NCBI RefSeq assembly: GCF_052078665.1
Contig: NZ_JBQJIK010000021.1
Coordinates: 36,007-100,006, forward strand
DNA: 64,000 nucleotides
DNA from: Inquilinus sp052078665
GTDB lineage: Bacteria; Pseudomonadota; Alphaproteobacteria; DSM-16000; Inquilinaceae
Direction: 5' to 3'
The position numbers were made by a program, and so were the translations under genes. Below, one piece after another: positions 38,681-46,538 of the stretch. Each line of letters starts with the position of its first letter. Position 1 is the first letter of the stretch. The notes beneath the pieces were generated by a model that was not told the DNA's origin, searched no databases, and worked only from the letters and a program-made list of their open reading frames with translations.

Positions 38681-39285
38681 GCCCCGATCTCCGCCAGCGC
38701 CGCGCGGACACGGTTCAGAATGGTGAGGATCGACAGCAGCAGCAGCGCCCCCAGCACCAGCGGCATCCACAGCGCCGGGGCCAGGATCTGGAAGTAGGCG
38801 GCGACGGCGAGGGTCGAGAAGGCCAGCGCCCGGTCGGACTTGCCGAAGGGCCCGTCATAGCGCCTGCCGGCGCCGATGGTGCGCGCCGCAATGCCTGCGG
38901 CCTCGCCGATCACCGCCAGCAGCACGATCAGCACCACCAGCCAGGGCGGCGCCGGCAGCAGCAGCGCCAGCGGCAGGTACAGCGCGGCATCCGACACCAT
39001 GTCGCAGACCTCGTTCAGCAGGGCGCCCAGCGGCGTCGGCCGGAAGAACTCCCGCGCCAGCATGCCGTCGATGGCGTTCAGCGCCATCCGCAGCAGCAGG
39101 AAGGGCGGGTACAGCAGCAGCAGCCAGGGCCAGCCGGTGGCGGCGACCACGAGACCCAGCAGCACCGACAAGCCGGCGGCCGCCAAGGTCACGGCGTTGG
39201 CGCCGACTCCCTTCTCGGCCAGCCGCGCGGCGGTCGGGCGCAGCAGGCCCTGGAATCTCGGCTTGATGTCGTAGAGCGACGGCAT
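38677..39285 (-). CDS. CDP-alcohol phosphatidyltransferase family protein, variant active site
   Basis: Membrane enzyme that joins a CDP-activated lipid and an alcohol (202 aa, about six spans). The canonical signature is DxxDGxxARx8GxxxDxxxD. Here it reads N70-AI-D73-G74-ML-A77-R78, then G87, N91 and D95, with a further D99: the first and third Asp are Asn. The same overall pattern suggests a subfamily rather than decay. It heads a four-gene operon with CdsA, PlsC and a VTT-like protein, so the set may make a particular phospholipid. Confidence 0.85.
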   Translation of the reverse strand: MPSLYDIKPRFQGLLRPTAARLAEKGVGANAVTLAAAGLSVLLGLVVAATGWPWLLLLYPPFLLLRMALNAIDGMLAREFFRPTPLGALLNEVCDMVSDAALYLPLALLLPAPPWLVVLIVLLAVIGEAAGIAARTIGAGRRYDGPFGKSDRALAFSTLAVAAYFQILAPALWMPLVLGALLLLSILTILNRVRAALAEIGA

Positions 39286-39360
39286 GAACCCCCCGGCCGC
39301 ATCATATCCGGCCAGGATGCCGGCGCCATCATGGCGGAACCGGGGCGGAGGCTGGGCCTC

Positions 39361-39690
39361 TCAGGTGGCGAGGCGCCGTCCGAACAGGATCACGCCCACC
39401 CCCACCAGGCACAAGGCCGCGCCGGCCAGGTCGAAGCCGTCCGGCCGGCTGCCCTCGACCGCCCAGAGCCAGAAGAGGGAGGCGGCGATGTAGATCCCGC
39501 CATAGGCGGCATAGGCCCGCCCGGCGAAATCGGACTCCACGCGGGTCAGGGCCAGGGCGAACAGGATCAGGCTGGCCGTCCCCGGCAGCGCCCACCACGG
39601 GCTGCGGTCCAGCCGCAGCCAGGCCCAGAAGGCGAAGCAGCCGCCGATCTCGGCGAAGGCGGCCAGGATGAAGGCGAGGATCGTGGTCAC
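39361..39690 (-). CDS. YnfA family membrane protein (UPF0060)
   Basis: A 109-aa protein with four membrane spans; the family is related to small multidrug resistance (SMR) transporters. Family blocks: AEIGGCFAFWAWLR, RVESDFAGRAYAAYGGIYI and GFDLAGAALCLVGVGVILF. I place the start at the GTG at 39690, which overlaps the stop of the upstream CinA-like gene (GTGA), giving the normal family length of about 108. Confidence 0.9.
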   Translation of the reverse strand: MTTILAFILAAFAEIGGCFAFWAWLRLDRSPWWALPGTASLILFALALTRVESDFAGRAYAAYGGIYIAASLFWLWAVEGSRPDGFDLAGAALCLVGVGVILFGRRLAT

Positions 39691-40187
39691 GGCCGGCCGC
39701 CGTTGTCCTGGGCCAGCCCGTCCAGCAGCAGCCGCAGCAGGGCCAGGGCGAAGGCGTCCATGTTCGCGGCGCGGTCGGCGCTGCCGGTCGCCAAGGTCGC
39801 CGCCAGAGTCCGCGGGCCGCAGATCGCGATGCAGCTGTGCCCGGCGGGGTCGCCGTAGCGGTTGCCGGTGGGGCCGGCCGCGCCGGTCTCGGCGATGCCC
39901 CAATCCGCCTGGAAGCGGTCCCGCACCGTCCGCGCCAGCAGCGCCGCATAGGGCTCGGTCGACGGGCGCAGGCCGACCATCTCAGCGTCGCCGATCGCCA
40001 GCAGCGCCCGACGGGCCGCCGCGGTGTAGACCACGGCCCCGCCCTGGAAATAGGCGCTGGCCCCCGGCACGGCCAGCAGCGCGGCCGACACCAGCCCGCC
40101 GGCGGAGGATTCGGCGACGGCGATGGTCTGCCGCCGGGCGGTCAGCAGTTGCGCCGATGCCTCGGCGGCTGCGGCGATGGTGTTCAT
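39687..40187 (-). CDS. CinA-family nicotinamide-nucleotide amidohydrolase (PncC-like)
   Basis: Probably deamidates nicotinamide mononucleotide in NAD salvage. The 166-aa protein corresponds to the C-terminal CinA domain alone. Signatures: TIAVAESSAGGLVSAALLAV (about residues 21-40, with the catalytic Ser), FQGGAVVYT, and GIAETGAAGPTGNRYGDPAG. The stop overlaps the GTG of the YnfA gene. Confidence 0.88.
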   Translation of the reverse strand: MNTIAAAAEASAQLLTARRQTIAVAESSAGGLVSAALLAVPGASAYFQGGAVVYTAAARRALLAIGDAEMVGLRPSTEPYAALLARTVRDRFQADWGIAETGAAGPTGNRYGDPAGHSCIAICGPRTLAATLATGSADRAANMDAFALALLRLLLDGLAQDNGGRP

Positions 40188-40340
40188 CCGGTCCTCGATC
40201 CTTCGGTCCGACGGCAGGATGCATCGGATCCTGCCGCGCATCCTAGCGGCGGCTGACGTCAAGCATCGATTCCGGTTTGACAGGTCGGGCGGCGCCGCGC
40301 AGCTTCGCCCGCGGACCATCGCCCCCTGAAGGACACCCCG

Positions 40341-41027
40341 ATGTCGACCGTGATCACGCCGCCGCCGCAGACCCTTGTCCCGGTGCTGGGCAGCGACGCC
40401 GCCTTTCCCGTCGGCCGCATCTTCTGCGTCGGCCGCAACTACGCCGCCCATGCCCGCGAGATGGGCCACGACCCGGACCGGGAGCCGCCGTTCTTCTTCG
40501 CCAAATGGGCCGATGCGGTGGTGCCGACCGGCAGCACCATCGCCTATCCGGCGGCGACCAGGGACCTGCATCACGAGATCGAGCTGGTGGTGGCGATCGG
40601 CGCCGGCGGCACCGACATCGCGGCGGAGCGTGCGCTCGGCCATGTCTGGGGCTATGGCGTCGGGCTCGACATGACCCGCCGCGACCTCCAGGCCGAGGCC
40701 AAGAAGCTGGCCCGGCCCTGGACCATGGCCAAGTCCTTCGACCAGTCGGCGCCGCTGTCGCCGCTGCGTCCGGCGGCTGAGATCGGCCATCCGTCCGAGG
40801 GCGCGATCTGGCTGAAGATCAACGGCGAGATTCGCCAGTCCGGCGACCTGGCCGACCAGATCTGGCCGGTGCGGGAGATCATCGCCCATCTGTCGCGGCT
40901 GGTGGCGCTGCGCCCCGGCGACCTGATCATGACCGGCACGCCGGACGGCGTCGGCCCGGTCAAGCCGGGCGACCGGCTGGAGGGCCATGTCGACGGCGTC
41001 GGCGATCTCGCCGTGACCTACCGCTGA
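40341..41027 (+). CDS. Fumarylacetoacetate hydrolase family protein
   Basis: Metal-dependent hydrolase or isomerase (228 aa), of the FAHD1/HpcE/acylpyruvase type. Key blocks: IFCVGRNYAAHAREMG (about residues 31-46), the metal-binding DLHHEIELVVAIG, DMTRRDLQAEAKKLARPWTM, AKSFDQSAPLSP and IMTGTPDGVGPVKPGD. The short, single-domain length favours acylpyruvate hydrolase or oxaloacetate decarboxylase/tautomerase activity (inference). It is divergent from the CinA-like gene and 13 bp upstream of the pyridoxamine-oxidase-like gene. Confidence 0.9.
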   Translation: MSTVITPPPQTLVPVLGSDAAFPVGRIFCVGRNYAAHAREMGHDPDREPPFFFAKWADAVVPTGSTIAYPAATRDLHHEIELVVAIGAGGTDIAAERALGHVWGYGVGLDMTRRDLQAEAKKLARPWTMAKSFDQSAPLSPLRPAAEIGHPSEGAIWLKINGEIRQSGDLADQIWPVREIIAHLSRLVALRPGDLIMTGTPDGVGPVKPGDRLEGHVDGVGDLAVTYR

Positions 41028-41040
41028 TGGCCACCTGCTG

Positions 41041-41616
41041 ATGGACGGGGACGACCTGGCCGCGGTGCTGGCCGATGTCTGGGCCCGGCTCGGCCGCGCC
41101 ACCGGCGAACGCCGCCGCACCACCGGCCGGGTCGCCCTCGCCACGCTGAACGCCCGCGGCGGGCCGGCGCTGCGCACCGTGGTGCTGCGCTCGGCCGACC
41201 CGGCGGCGCGGCGGCTCGAGATTCACACCGACCGCCGCTCGGTGAAGGTGGCGGAGATCGGTGCCGATCCCGCCGTGGCGCTGCTGCTCTACGAGGCGGC
41301 GGACGAGGTGCAGATCCGGGTCGAAGGCCGGGCTCAGCTGCTGCCGCCGGGTGCCGCGCTCGACGCCGCCTGGGCGGCGACGCCGGGGCCGATCCGCGCC
41401 GCCTACCGCATGCCCGGGCCGCCCGGCACCGCGATCGCCGACCCCGCCCTGCCGCCGCCTTCGACCGACGGGTCCGAGGCGGGCCGCGAGAACTTCGCCG
41501 TGATCGTTCTGGCGGTCGACCGCATCGACTGGGTCCGCCTGGTCCCCGGCGCCGACCGCCGCGCCCAGTTCGACTGGACCGGCGGAACGGTGCAGGCGAG
41601 CTGGCTCATTCCCTGA
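41041..41616 (+). CDS. Pyridoxamine 5'-phosphate oxidase family flavoprotein
   Basis: A 191-aa FMN-binding split-barrel protein. The blocks RVALATLNARGGPALRTVVL, LEIHTDRRSVKVAEIGADP, DEVQIRVEGRAQLLP and the C-terminal RIDWVRLVPGADRRAQFDWT belong to the Alr4036/pyridoxamine-oxidase-like family, shorter and less basic than true PdxH. A role in flavin-dependent reduction or stress is plausible; no substrate is visible. Its last 11 bases overlap the end of the convergent LysR gene. Confidence 0.85.
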   Translation: MDGDDLAAVLADVWARLGRATGERRRTTGRVALATLNARGGPALRTVVLRSADPAARRLEIHTDRRSVKVAEIGADPAVALLLYEAADEVQIRVEGRAQLLPPGAALDAAWAATPGPIRAAYRMPGPPGTAIADPALPPPSTDGSEAGRENFAVIVLAVDRIDWVRLVPGADRRAQFDWTGGTVQASWLIP

Positions 41617-42508
41617 CGACACCGATCTCGCAAGCCCGGGCGATGTTCGGCAGCCAGCCCTGGCAGAAGTCCAGATAAGTCCGGACGATCGTCGACGGGT
41701 GGCGGTGCGGCGGATAGACCAGGTGCAGCGGCCATTCCGGCAACGGGTGCCGCGGCAGCAGCGGCACCAGTCGCCCGTCACGGATCGGTCCCGCCGCCAG
41801 GAAGGGCGGCAGCTCCGTCACCACGTCGCCGCCGAGCGCGCGGCTGGACAGAAAATGGTAGTCGTTGGCGGTCAGCACCGCCCGAGGCACCACCACCTGC
41901 CCGCCCAGGTCCCAGCGGGCCGGGGCATCGATGCGCGTCGACCACACCGCGCAGGGAAAGCGGTGCAGCGCCTCGGGGTCGGCCGGCAGGCCCAGCCGCT
42001 CCACCAGTTTCGGGCTGGCGACGAGGACGGTGCGGAACGACAGCACATGCCGCGCCACCATGGTCTCGTGGACGATCGCGCCGACGCGCAGGGCGACGTC
42101 GATGCCGTCCTCGATCAGATCCATGCGCCGCTCGGTCGAGGTGACATGGATCTGGATGTCCGGATAGCGGCGCTGGAACGCGGCCAGCAGCTCCCACCAC
42201 GGCTCGAAGGTCTGGGGCAGCGACAGGCGCAGGCGCCCCTTCAGCCGGGCCTGGTCGCTCGCCACGGCCTGCTCGGCCTCCAGCAGCGCCTCGATGCCGC
42301 CTCCGGCATGCTCGTACAGCCTGGCTCCGGCATCGGTCAGCCTGGTGCCGCGGGTCGACCGCTCCAGCAGCTGTACCTTGAGCTGCCGCTCCAGCTCGCG
42401 GATGCGGCGGCTCAGCGTCGGCAGCGGGGTGCCCAGGCGGGCCGCCGCCGCAGACAGGCTGCCCGCCTGGACGACCGCGACGAACATGCGGGCGGCGTTC
42501 AGATCCAT
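41606..42508 (-). CDS. LysR-family transcriptional regulator
   Basis: A 300-aa regulator. The N-terminal HTH is FVAVVQAGSLSAAAARLGTP followed by LPTLSRRIRELERQLKVQLL (residues about 8-50), typical of the DsdC/AaeR-like large group. The effector domain begins LKGRLRLSLPQTFEP. It is divergent from the DUF1254/DUF1214 gene (108-bp gap), which it may control. Confidence 0.92.
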   Translation of the reverse strand: MDLNAARMFVAVVQAGSLSAAAARLGTPLPTLSRRIRELERQLKVQLLERSTRGTRLTDAGARLYEHAGGGIEALLEAEQAVASDQARLKGRLRLSLPQTFEPWWELLAAFQRRYPDIQIHVTSTERRMDLIEDGIDVALRVGAIVHETMVARHVLSFRTVLVASPKLVERLGLPADPEALHRFPCAVWSTRIDAPARWDLGGQVVVPRAVLTANDYHFLSSRALGGDVVTELPPFLAAGPIRDGRLVPLLPRHPLPEWPLHLVYPPHRHPSTIVRTYLDFCQGWLPNIARACEIGVVRE

Positions 42509-42616
42509 GCGGGCCAGCCTATCATATCCGGTAGGCCGGTTGTCATCGGTGCCGGTTCATTTCCAGATCCGGCAGGCCTACTTGTTGCGCGGGCTCCGCA
42601 TCACCTGGAAAGCACC

Positions 42617-43648
42617 ATGACGAAGACCTGCAGAAGGATCCTCGCGGCCATGTCCCTGTTGCTGGCGAGTCCCGCCGCATCGGCGCAGTCGGCGCCCGCC
42701 GTGCCGGTCACCGTCGACACCTACAGCCGGGCCCAGACCGATGTGAACTTCGCCGGGGTGGTGAAGGCCGGCGGCTTCGGGACGTTCAAGCACGGCCGCG
42801 AGCTTGCCCCTCCGGTCCAGCAGGGCATCGTCCGCCCCAACCGCGACACCCTCTATTCCTTCGCGATCCTCGACCTCGATGCCGGGCCGGCGACGGTCAC
42901 GCTGCCGGACCCCGGCCAGCGCTTCATGGGCATGCAGGTCGTCAACGAGGACCAGTACACCCGGGCAACCTTTTATGATGCTGGCCCGCACATCCTGACC
43001 CGCGAGGCGGTCGGCACGCGCTACGCCATCGTCGTGGTCCGCTTCCTGGTCGATTTCTCGAGCCGGGACGACGTCGCCCGGGTCCACGCCCTGCAGGATG
43101 CGGTCACGCTCGGCCAGGACCGTCCCGGCAGCTTCGAGGTCCCGGACTGGGACCAGGCCAGCCTCAGGACGATCCAGGCGGCGCTGCAGCAGCTCGGCAC
43201 CACCGTGTCCGACACGCGCCGCATGTTCGGCGCCGGCCCGGATGCCGTCGACCCGGTCCGGCACCTGATCGGCAGCGCCATGCTGTGGGGCGGCTATCCG
43301 GAGAAGGACGCGCTCTATCTCCCGACCACGCCGGCCCGGAACGACGGCACCACCATCCACCGGCTGACGGTCGGGACCGTGCCGGTCGACGGCTTCTGGT
43401 CGCTGACCGTCTACAACAGCGCCGGCTATCTCCAGGCGAATCCGGAGAATGTCTATTCGGTGAACAGCCTGACGGCGAGGAAGAACCCGGACGGCACGGT
43501 CACCATCCAGTTCGGCGGCTGCGGCGGCACGGTCGACAACTGCCTGCCGATCACGGCGGGGTGGAACTACACCGTCCGCCTGTTCCGGCCGCGGGCCGAG
43601 ATCCGCGACGGCGGCTGGGCCTTCCCCCCGGCTCAGCCGGAAGGCTGA
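42617..43648 (+). CDS. Secreted DUF1254/DUF1214 domain protein
   Basis: A 343-aa exported protein. The signal peptide covers residues 1-24 (ILAAMSLLLASPAASA). The DUF1254 part has IVRPNRDTLYSFAILDLDAG and FMGMQVVNEDQYTRATFYD; the DUF1214 part has PVDGFWSLTVYNSAGYLQ and NCLPITAGWNYTVRLFRPRAE. Proteins of this type are common in soil bacteria and their function is not settled. Its stop lies within the first of two hairpin repeats that follow. Confidence 0.88.
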   Translation: MTKTCRRILAAMSLLLASPAASAQSAPAVPVTVDTYSRAQTDVNFAGVVKAGGFGTFKHGRELAPPVQQGIVRPNRDTLYSFAILDLDAGPATVTLPDPGQRFMGMQVVNEDQYTRATFYDAGPHILTREAVGTRYAIVVVRFLVDFSSRDDVARVHALQDAVTLGQDRPGSFEVPDWDQASLRTIQAALQQLGTTVSDTRRMFGAGPDAVDPVRHLIGSAMLWGGYPEKDALYLPTTPARNDGTTIHRLTVGTVPVDGFWSLTVYNSAGYLQANPENVYSVNSLTARKNPDGTVTIQFGGCGGTVDNCLPITAGWNYTVRLFRPRAEIRDGGWAFPPAQPEG

Positions 43649-43684
43649 GCCCAGCGTCAAATCGGCTCAGCCGGAAGGCTGAGC
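43630..43684. repeat. Tandem copies of a 21-bp hairpin after the DUF1254 gene
   Basis: The same 21-base hairpin (arms GGCTCAGCC and GGCTGAGC around GGAA) occurs twice, at 43630-43650 and 43664-43684. The first copy contains the last codons and stop of the DUF1254 gene. It probably serves as a double terminator or mRNA 3' stabiliser. Confidence 0.65.
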
Positions 43685-43711
43685 TCCAGTCTGTGCGCAA
43701 TCTTGGGAAAC

Positions 43712-43733
43712 GAAAAAACCGTCCGGGCGGTTT
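43712..43733 (-). terminator. Rho-independent terminator on the minus strand
   Basis: Stem AAACCG/CGGTTT with loop TCCGGG; on the minus strand it is followed by a run of T (TTTTTTCG). This fits termination of minus-strand transcription arriving from the DUF4112 gene, about 290 bp away. Confidence 0.55.
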
Positions 43734-43760
43734 GCGTTACGTCATGCCCGATGCTAGGTT
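43732..43760 (+). promoter_or_regulatory. Candidate sigma-70-type promoter for the small ORF
   Basis: TTGCGT and TAGGTT are spaced by 17 bases, a fair match to a housekeeping promoter, ending 29 bp before the ATG of the small ORF at 43790. The support is modest. Confidence 0.3.
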
Positions 43761-43789
43761 GAGCGCCCATTCGACAGAAGGGCGACGCG

Positions 43790-44014
43790 ATGGCGCAGCA
43801 GATTCCCCTACCCGTGCCGGACCGCACCGGACGCGCGGCGGGCAGCGGCCGGACGGCGGATCCCCGGGCTGCCGACCTGGTGTCCGAATGCAGCTGGGTC
43901 TCCCGGCCGGCGGCGGCACCGGCGGAGCCGCTCGGATTCATCTTCCCCTGCTGCGCCGTGCGGTTCGTGTCTTCGTCGCCGGGCGCCGAGCCGTCGGCGG
44001 AAGATCCCGCCTGA
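43790..44014 (+). CDS. Possible small protein with CxW...CC motif
   Basis: A 74-aa open frame with GAAGGGCGACG upstream of its ATG and a candidate promoter. It has no signal peptide or known domain. A distinctive part is SECSWVSRPAAAPAEPLGFI followed by FPCCAVRF, with three cysteines, then an acidic tail. It resembles no family that I know; a peptide precursor cannot be excluded. Random open frames are frequent in such GC-rich DNA, so existence as a gene is uncertain. Confidence 0.35.
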   Translation: MAQQIPLPVPDRTGRAAGSGRTADPRAADLVSECSWVSRPAAAPAEPLGFIFPCCAVRFVSSSPGAEPSAEDPA

Positions 44015-44018
44015 GGCG

Positions 44019-44390
44019 TCACGCCCCGGCGCCCTGCCGTTCGAAATGCTGCCGCAGCAGCCGGGCGTTGCGGCGGTTGGCCTTCAGCCCGATGTCCAGG
44101 ATGTCGCCCAGCACCGGCACGGTGCCGAGGGCGACGTCGAGCACGACATTGCCGGCCATCATCGCCAGCACCCGGTTCGGCGCGCCCAGGCGCCGGGCCC
44201 GCAGGATCAGCCAGGCGGAGAGCAGTCCGCCGGCGGCATCGCCCAGCCCCGGCACCAGCCCGATGACGGCATCGAGGCCGAAGCGCCAGCCCAGCAGCGG
44301 CAGGCGCCAGCGCGAATCCAGGAGCGTGGCGAGACGGTCCAGTCGATCCAGTTCGGCGGCGTGGTCCAAGGCGCGGTCCTGCACGATCAT
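44019..44390 (-). CDS. DUF4112 domain-containing protein
   Basis: A 123-aa membrane-associated protein. The block LGWRFGLDAVIGLVPGLGDA followed by AGGLLSAWLILRARRLGAPN and a second DVALGTVPVLGDILDIGLKA is the double-loop signature of DUF4112. One or two membrane-dipping helices are predicted between the G-P-G-L-G-D loops. The function is unknown. A minus-strand terminator lies about 290 bp downstream. Confidence 0.85.
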   Translation of the reverse strand: MIVQDRALDHAAELDRLDRLATLLDSRWRLPLLGWRFGLDAVIGLVPGLGDAAGGLLSAWLILRARRLGAPNRVLAMMAGNVVLDVALGTVPVLGDILDIGLKANRRNARLLRQHFERQGAGA

Positions 44391-44626
44391 CGGCCGGCGG
44401 ATGAGATGGGGGCGCAGCAGGCGGATGTCGAGCGTCGGCTTGGAGGCCTTCGGGACATTGGATCCTGGTCATGCGACAGCCGGCGTCGACGGGTCACGAA
44501 GGTCCGGCCAGACACCGGGCCGGCCGCTCTATCGCCATCGCAGAACGCTGCGCAACCAAGTGTTGGCTATCTCTTTCCAAGAGGTTAATAATGTAGCTAT
44601 TGCCAATCTCCAATTCAGAGGGAATC

Positions 44627-46213
44627 ATGTATAAACCGGGAGGAACAATAGCAGAGACACTCACTCGCATACAAAGCAAGAGTTACGTCCTTCCGGCGAT
44701 CCAGAGAGAGTTTGTCTGGAAGCCAGAGCAAATTGAGCGACTGTTTGATAGCTTGATGCAAGGTTATCCATTTGGAACATTTTTATTCTGGAAAGTCGAG
44801 GCGGAAACGAGTGGGAAATTCAAATTCTACGATTTTGTTCTGAACTATCACCAGCGCGACGCCGCCCACTGTCCGGAGCTGGGCATCATCCATCACCAGA
44901 GTGTTACTGCGGTTCTGGATGGCCAGCAGCGCCTTACGGCTCTCAATATCGGGTTGCGCGGATCGATGGCCATCAAGCAGCCAAACAAATGGTGGACGAA
45001 TCCAGATGCCTTCCCTGTACGGAAACTCCGACTTGATCTTCTGGCGCCGTCATCGCCCGATGAGGATGGGGTCCGGTATCGGTTTCGGTTCCTGGACGAT
45101 CAGCAGGCTGAGCGCGATGAGGCTGCGCATTGGTTTCTGGTTTCCGATGTTCTTGGGATGAAGGACGGGCCAGCGATGGTCTCGGCCTTGCGAAAGCGGG
45201 GACTTGATGGTGATGCGCTGGAAGCGGCCTATACGGGAGTCGACCGCCTGCATCGCATCGTTCACGCCCACAACCTGGTCAATTATTACGAGGAAGAGAC
45301 TCAGGATCTGGAGCGCGTACTCAACATCTTCATTCGGCTTAATTCCGGAGGAACGATTCTTTCTTATTCAGATCTGCTGCTCAGTATTGCTGTTGCACAG
45401 TGGAAGCAGGTCGATGCCCGGGCCGAGATTCACAGACTTGTGGACGAGTTGAATCGGATAGGGACCGGCTTCGCTCTCAGTCAGGACTTTGTGCTTAAGG
45501 CCGGGTTGATGCTGGCAGACATTGCCTCCGTAGGGTTCAAGGTCGAGAACTTCACGACGACGAACATGCTGGTTCTGGAGGCGAATTGGCCCGCAATCCG
45601 GTCGGCGCTGGTCCGCACCGTCGAACTCGCCTCGAGCTTCGGACTCAACGGGCAGACGCTCAGGGCTGACAGCGCACTCCTGCCAATCGCCTACTATCTC
45701 TACAAACGGAATGCTCCTGCGAATTATGTATCTCACAGCCAGTTCGCCGATGATCGAGAAGCGATCAGGTGCTGGCTTGTGAGGTCGCTCATCAAGGCAT
45801 CGGGCATTTGGGGGAGCGGTCTCGACACGCTTCTGACCGCGCTTCGCGAGGGAATTCAGACGAGCGATCTTTTGACATTTCCGGTAGAACAGTTGCGCCA
45901 AGTCATGAGTCAGCGTGGTAAATCATTGACTTTCGAGCCGGCCGAGATCGAAGACCTTCTGCATCTGGAGTACGGCGACAAGCGAACATTTCCGTTGCTG
46001 TCTCTGCTGTTTCCGTTTGTCGATTTGCGCAATCAATTTCATATGGATCACGTGTTTCCGATCTCACGCTTCACACCGGCGCGGCTGCAGCGGCAAGGTT
46101 TCGGCGAAGCCGACATTGATACGCTTGCACGTCATGCGAACACCCTACCGAACCTCCAGTTGCTCGATGGTGCGATCAACATCGAGAAGCGGGCCATTAT
46201 GCCAAAGGAGTAG
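44627..46213 (+). CDS. DUF262 + HNH (GmrSD/SspE-like) restriction-type protein, cut short by in-frame TAG
   Basis: Likely a modification-dependent defence nuclease. The N-terminal DUF262 domain has YVLPAIQREFVWKPEQIERL (about residues 20-39) and the ParB-like VLDGQQRLTAL (Asp98-Arg102). The C-terminal HNH/DUF1524-like site is FHMDHVFPISRF (about 471-482), followed by NTLPNLQLLDGAINIEKR. The frame stops at TAG 46211-46213, but continues in frame for 63 codons with family-like sequence, so the natural protein probably ended at 46405. I chose the ATG at 44627 (AGAGGGAATC upstream) over a TTG at 44600. Codon use is less GC-rich than around it, suggesting transfer. It stands alone. Confidence 0.82.
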   Translation: MYKPGGTIAETLTRIQSKSYVLPAIQREFVWKPEQIERLFDSLMQGYPFGTFLFWKVEAETSGKFKFYDFVLNYHQRDAAHCPELGIIHHQSVTAVLDGQQRLTALNIGLRGSMAIKQPNKWWTNPDAFPVRKLRLDLLAPSSPDEDGVRYRFRFLDDQQAERDEAAHWFLVSDVLGMKDGPAMVSALRKRGLDGDALEAAYTGVDRLHRIVHAHNLVNYYEEETQDLERVLNIFIRLNSGGTILSYSDLLLSIAVAQWKQVDARAEIHRLVDELNRIGTGFALSQDFVLKAGLMLADIASVGFKVENFTTTNMLVLEANWPAIRSALVRTVELASSFGLNGQTLRADSALLPIAYYLYKRNAPANYVSHSQFADDREAIRCWLVRSLIKASGIWGSGLDTLLTALREGIQTSDLLTFPVEQLRQVMSQRGKSLTFEPAEIEDLLHLEYGDKRTFPLLSLLFPFVDLRNQFHMDHVFPISRFTPARLQRQGFGEADIDTLARHANTLPNLQLLDGAINIEKRAIMPKE

Positions 46214-46405
46214 CTTGCTCAGGTTTATCAGGATTCTTCCACACAGCAGCATTATCTGACCAAGCACGAACTCGGCGAGCTACCTTCCGATCTTCAAGGT
46301 TTTGAGGAGTTCTACAGCCAGAGACGGGACCGGCTCCGAAAGAAGCTGGCGGCGATGCTTTCAAGTGCGGCGACTCCCATCGAGACGGCCGCCGCCGCTC
46401 TCTGA
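46214..46405 (+). pseudogene. Detached C-terminal end of the DUF262-HNH gene
   Basis: Directly after the TAG, the same frame runs 63 codons to TGA: it reads LAQVYQDSSTQQHYL, TKHELGELPSDLQGFEEFY and SQRRDRLRKKLAAML. In DUF262/DUF1524 relatives this end has the form P-x-E-W-L ... Y-L-x-x-H ... F-E-E-F ... R-R-x-x-L, and the Trp falls exactly at the TAG. A TGG to TAG change (or a sequencing error) explains the break. This part has no ribosome-binding site of its own. Confidence 0.75.
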
Positions 46406-46538
46406 GGTCGCGCCGGCGGAGAGAGGCGTGCTGCGGCATCGCCCCTAGTGGCGGCCGCTGGCCTCTCCCGGCCTCACTTCGGGCGCGGCTGCGGCGGGCC
46501 GGCGCGGCGCCGAGCCCGTCCTGGCCGATGCCGGTGGC

